From Symmachiella macrocystis (GTDB lineage: Bacteria > Planctomycetota > Planctomycetia > Planctomycetales > Planctomycetaceae), in the NCBI RefSeq assembly GCF_007860075.1, contig NZ_SJPP01000004.1, positions 241,736 to 305,735 on the forward strand: 64,000 nucleotides of DNA. The letters run 5' to 3'. The notes under the pieces were generated by a model. The model was not told the DNA's origin. It saw nothing but the letters and a program-made list of their open reading frames with translations, and searched no databases. The position numbers and the translations under genes are program-made. Position 1 is the first letter of the stretch. Every line of letters begins with the position of its first letter. This document shows positions 60,885 through 64,000 of the stretch, in pieces.

Positions 60885-63872
60885 ATGCGAGATAACAGCA
60901 AATCGTCGCGCTCGGCGCGGAAACTCGACGCCTCATTCGCGGCGGATGACTCGATCTCACGACACCCAAATGGTGATAGTGGAGTGTTGGGAGACAGCAC
61001 GCACTCTTCGGTAGCCGAATTACTACGACCCGAAACCCGCGAGTCCTACCACATCCGCAAGCAGGGCGAGTCGTCGCTCCATGGCCAATTCCAACAATAT
61101 CCAGCCGGCGCTGGCCAGAACGACATTCCCGCCTCGTCTTCGTCGGTCCTGTCGGCTTCATCCGCACCGAGCGCTGCGCCTGAAATCCGCCCCATTGATC
61201 ATGCCAATCAAATGATCGAACAACTAACGCGTTCGATGAAGCAAACCCAACAGCCGCCGGTTGCCAAAGCACCGGTCGCCGCGGCTCAACCGACGCTACC
61301 ACCGGCTGACGGCGCGCCGCTTCCCAGCCACGCGGATTACGAAATCCTCCGCGAACTCAGCCGCAGCGAATCCGCTGTGGTCTATGAGGCTTACGACCGA
61401 TCGTTGCGCCGCTATGTTGCGATCAAACAACTCAACGAACAACTCCGCGCCGACCCGCGTCAAAGCGAACTGTTCTGGCACGAAGCTCGTTTTCTGGCAA
61501 GTTTGGTCCACGAAAACGTTTGCCGCGTTTATTCCGTCGATGAACAGCAAGCCTGGATCGTCATGGAGATGATGAACGGCAGCCTCGACCAACGACTGGC
61601 CGAAGGTCCATTGCCCAGCGACTTAGTCAGAAGCATTCTGCGGCAAGCATTGCAGGGCCTGAAATATCTGCACGAACAAGGAAAACTCCACGGCGAAATC
61701 AAACCGTCGAAATTGCTGCTTGACGACGGCTGTATCAAACTCAGCGCCTCCGCGGGATTTTCCATCGGCGGTGAATTTCGCCGCCCCAGCGGGACACAAA
61801 AATACGTCGCCCCCGAATTGCTGCGCCCGGAAGTCTTCGGCGACGTCGGCCCGGGTGTCGATCTGTATTGCCTGGGTCTCACCGCTTTGGAATTGTTAAT
61901 GGGCGATAACTTTTCCACAGCCTTCAAAGGTGTCCAAGATGTCAGTGACGATCTGGCCTGGATGCGCTGGCACTGTTCGTCCAGTGAAATACTGCCGGAG
62001 CTAGAACAACTCATCCCCAAATTGCCGCAAGACTTGGCGAAGACCTTGTCGCGCATGCTTGAGAAACCTGTCTCCGCCCGGTACGACTCTGCAGAGGCGG
62101 CACTGAAGGATCTGGAGGAAAAACCAATCATTCTGGTCGACGTTCCACAAGCGGCTGATACGAACACGCGTCGCGAACACAATCCGGCTACGGTGCAAAT
62201 CGGTGCGCGGCCCAATCTCAGCGCCACTCCCTGGCCGCACCAGGACCAGGCGTCCAAGAACAAAACCTGGTCCGCCCGTTTCGCGCAACTGGCCGATCCG
62301 GAGTTCCTCAACAAACAAAGCAAAAACCCCAAAGTCCTTTACCCAGTGCTGGTTGTCATCGTTCTGCTGATGTTCCCACTGTTAATGTCGAGCAACTCTG
62401 GCAACAAACGGTCGAACAATACTGTCGCGGTAGCCCTCAAATCGACACCCGCCGGCGCCCAAGTTCTGTTGGACGGGAAACCGCTGGGCATTGCCGCGCC
62501 TGGTAAAATTGAACTCAAACCGGGCACCTACAAGATTCGCGCCGAGATGGCCGGATTCGCCCCCACGGAAAAAACCATCAACGTCGAATCAAGCGGCGAA
62601 GACCTCCGCTTGCATTTCGAGCTAGCAGCACTTCCCAAGAAAACGCCGGTCAAACCATCGGCTCCCAAGAAACCTAAAATCGATTTACCACAAAAGGATG
62701 AATCCAAGGTTCTGGCCAAGGCCGAAGCGCAACCACCGGTTGAAACGCAACATCCCACCCCGCCCGAACCGCAGCCCGAGACGCGTACGTTCCAACGCGA
62801 GGTTGCCGCCGACTTTGCCACCTACGCGCCGCAACTCATCGGTGACGGAAACGACCGCGATGTCTACCTGTTGCACGTGCATGGCATTCTCAACGATGCG
62901 TGGGAAACCCAAAACTTCCGCGAAGCATGTGAGATTGCTGACGGGCATTTCCGTGCTGCTAGAAACATCAACCGGCATGCACCTTGGGCGTACTATGCCC
63001 ATGGCCTGCTGTTGTCGAAAAACAATCGGAGCCGCGAGGCACTCGCCCAATTTGAAATCTCAGCTGAGAAATCATTGAAGCATCGGATTCCCCTATTCGC
63101 GCCTTTGCGTGAGGTGATCCGCCATCGTGCATTGAATGACGAATTTGCTCCGGCCGTGCGTGATTCACTCCACTTGGCGCAAGCCGTGATCAGCTTCGCT
63201 GATGCGGATGAATTGGGAGACCAAGCAGCAGCCACCATCGAAACCAACGTCGACTTCGTCGGCCGCATCATGGGCTTTATCAAAGGCCCAGCCGAAAACA
63301 AAGCCCGTACGACCGTCGACTTAGCGGCCTGGGAAGGCGAATTGCAAGCCGCTCTGCCGAGCCATACTTGGATCACCTACACCGAAGCCCGGGATGGTGT
63401 CCTCAAGAAATACACAGAGCAGTTGGCCTTAAAAGAACAAAAGGAGCGGGCATTCAATGAACGCGTCCAAGAAGAGCGCAGCAGCGGCGAGACGCGCGCC
63501 GTCCAATTCTCGGGAAAAGTACATGGCGAACGTTCTCGCGAGCGTTCCCATTCTCGCACGAGCACGTCGCTCATGCCGATACCAATTGGACAGGAGCAGT
63601 CTCCCACGACAACAGGGCAAACCAGCTTGCAACAAAATGGAGTGGGATCAGAGCAGTCCACAACGCTGCAACAAACAAACCGCGAAGAACCCAGCATCTG
63701 GACCAACGTCTTGACTAAAAGCAAACGCATGGTCGATTGGAATCGACAATATGAGTCGACAAAGCACCTCGACCAAGAGCAGCCACAAATTCGCGAGCCG
63801 TACGTCTTGCGAACTTACCTTCCGGAGGATTTCGAACTCCGCCGACTCGTCTTCATGAGCGACTTATCGTAA
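60885..63872 (+). CDS. Transmembrane pseudokinase with PEGA domain
   Basis: 995 residues; start ATG at 60885 with AAGGG seven bases upstream. A disordered Ser/Pro/Gln-rich N-terminus (1-148) precedes a kinase fold (about 150-415) in which the glycine loop (SRSESAVVYE) has lost its glycines, HRD is HGE (269-271) and DFG is SAG (289-291); Lys181 remains. It is therefore a pseudokinase. A transmembrane helix (about 484-505) is followed by a PEGA domain (about 515-590: STPAGAQVLLDGKPLG), a Pro/Lys-rich linker, a TPR-like helical region (about 650-790) and a Gln/Ser/Arg-rich end. It could sense an envelope state through PEGA and pass it to the kinase encoded divergently. Confidence 0.88.
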   Translation: MRDNSKSSRSARKLDASFAADDSISRHPNGDSGVLGDSTHSSVAELLRPETRESYHIRKQGESSLHGQFQQYPAGAGQNDIPASSSSVLSASSAPSAAPEIRPIDHANQMIEQLTRSMKQTQQPPVAKAPVAAAQPTLPPADGAPLPSHADYEILRELSRSESAVVYEAYDRSLRRYVAIKQLNEQLRADPRQSELFWHEARFLASLVHENVCRVYSVDEQQAWIVMEMMNGSLDQRLAEGPLPSDLVRSILRQALQGLKYLHEQGKLHGEIKPSKLLLDDGCIKLSASAGFSIGGEFRRPSGTQKYVAPELLRPEVFGDVGPGVDLYCLGLTALELLMGDNFSTAFKGVQDVSDDLAWMRWHCSSSEILPELEQLIPKLPQDLAKTLSRMLEKPVSARYDSAEAALKDLEEKPIILVDVPQAADTNTRREHNPATVQIGARPNLSATPWPHQDQASKNKTWSARFAQLADPEFLNKQSKNPKVLYPVLVVIVLLMFPLLMSSNSGNKRSNNTVAVALKSTPAGAQVLLDGKPLGIAAPGKIELKPGTYKIRAEMAGFAPTEKTINVESSGEDLRLHFELAALPKKTPVKPSAPKKPKIDLPQKDESKVLAKAEAQPPVETQHPTPPEPQPETRTFQREVAADFATYAPQLIGDGNDRDVYLLHVHGILNDAWETQNFREACEIADGHFRAARNINRHAPWAYYAHGLLLSKNNRSREALAQFEISAEKSLKHRIPLFAPLREVIRHRALNDEFAPAVRDSLHLAQAVISFADADELGDQAAATIETNVDFVGRIMGFIKGPAENKARTTVDLAAWEGELQAALPSHTWITYTEARDGVLKKYTEQLALKEQKERAFNERVQEERSSGETRAVQFSGKVHGERSRERSHSRTSTSLMPIPIGQEQSPTTTGQTSLQQNGVGSEQSTTLQQTNREEPSIWTNVLTKSKRMVDWNRQYESTKHLDQEQPQIREPYVLRTYLPEDFELRRLVFMSDLS

Positions 63873-63892
63873 AGCAACACCCAAACAAAAAA

Positions 63893-63925
63893 GCGACCGG
63901 CGAATTTCTCGTCGGTCGCTTTTTT
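63893..63925 (+). terminator. Rho-independent terminator after the PEGA pseudokinase gene
   Basis: GCGACCGGCGA pairs with TCGTCGGTCGC (11 bp with one G-T wobble) around ATTTC, followed by TTTTTT at 63920-63925. It begins 21 bases after the stop codon. The minus strand has AAAAAAG before the stem, so a bidirectional role for the converging gene at the edge is possible. Confidence 0.9.
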
Positions 63926-63948
63926 AATTTCTTCAACACTGCACGCTG

Positions 63949-64000
63949 TTAAAAGAACATGCGGTATTCCGCTCGCAGGATGTCTTGGTACCAGCGTTCG
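63949..64000 (-). CDS. C-terminal end of a gene cut by the window edge (unknown)
   Basis: The minus strand is open from the window edge to a TAA at 63949-63951 and would end in ERWYQDILRAEYRMFF. The position right after a strong terminator of a converging gene supports a real gene end, but only 16 residues are visible and no family can be assigned. Confidence 0.35.
   Translation of the reverse strand, partial: ERWYQDILRAEYRMFF

Noticed and set aside
1..64000. CRISPR arrays, tRNA genes, insertion sequences, prophage or integrase genes
   Set aside because: None was seen on reading the intergenic regions and the translated frames; the repeats found are a PKD-coding duplication, a low-complexity linker and short extragenic hairpins.

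Overview
The window looks like chromosome of a planctomycete (Planctomycetota, probably family Planctomycetaceae; genus not determinable by eye). The grounds are PSCyt1/DUF1549/DUF1553 proteins paired with Tat-exported DUF1501 proteins, large Ser/Thr kinases with WD40 or PEGA domains, a secreted PKD protein with an LEERRLL-type N-terminal motif, M50-HlyD fusions, and moderate GC with long spacers. I saw no tRNA, rRNA, CRISPR array, transposase or phage gene.

Layout: (1) 167-5622, plus: a membrane-anchored cytochrome c with 12 CXXCH motifs and one CXXCK, a beta-propeller glycosidase-like protein and a GH33 sialidase. (2) 6026-11155, plus: an RND adaptor and pump. (3) 11175-15443, minus: small membrane proteins, a neutral zinc metallopeptidase, an MscS channel and a helical lipoprotein. 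(4) 15702-25661, plus: a PKD-repeat protein, an 1867-residue kinase with WD40 repeats and an embedded Cro/C1-type HTH, and a short SecA-like ATPase. (5) 25781-33520: a TolC-like lipoprotein divergent from GAF-HlyD, HlyD and M50-HlyD genes, which together resemble an envelope-spanning exporter with no ABC or RND component. (6) 33540-45527, minus: two PSCyt/DUF1501 units, the second with a PPC-domain protein. (7) 45772-60592, minus, plus 60885-63872: a complex Tad/Flp pilus locus with two CpaF/TadA ATPases (one FHA-fused), TadB, TadC, a CpaB-like SAF protein, an FHA-like protein, a Flp-like pilin, a prepilin peptidase and four TadE/TadG-like proteins. A pseudokinase-kinase tandem protein and a PEGA pseudokinase lie at its end.

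The strongest new observation is a shared 29-bp element, TGTCCG(G/C)-N17-GAT(C/T)N, with the same 17-nt spacing at four places. It precedes the FHA-TadA operon, the flp gene, the dual-kinase gene and the divergent PEGA pseudokinase gene, always in the orientation of the gene. It looks like the promoter of one alternative sigma factor, or one operator, joining the Tad machinery and the kinase-like proteins into a regulon. With the FHA-like domains, this suggests a Tad pilus controlled by kinase-fold signalling proteins. Second in interest are the HTH inside the WD40 kinase and the SecA-like/TolC/GAF-HlyD/M50-HlyD neighbourhood.
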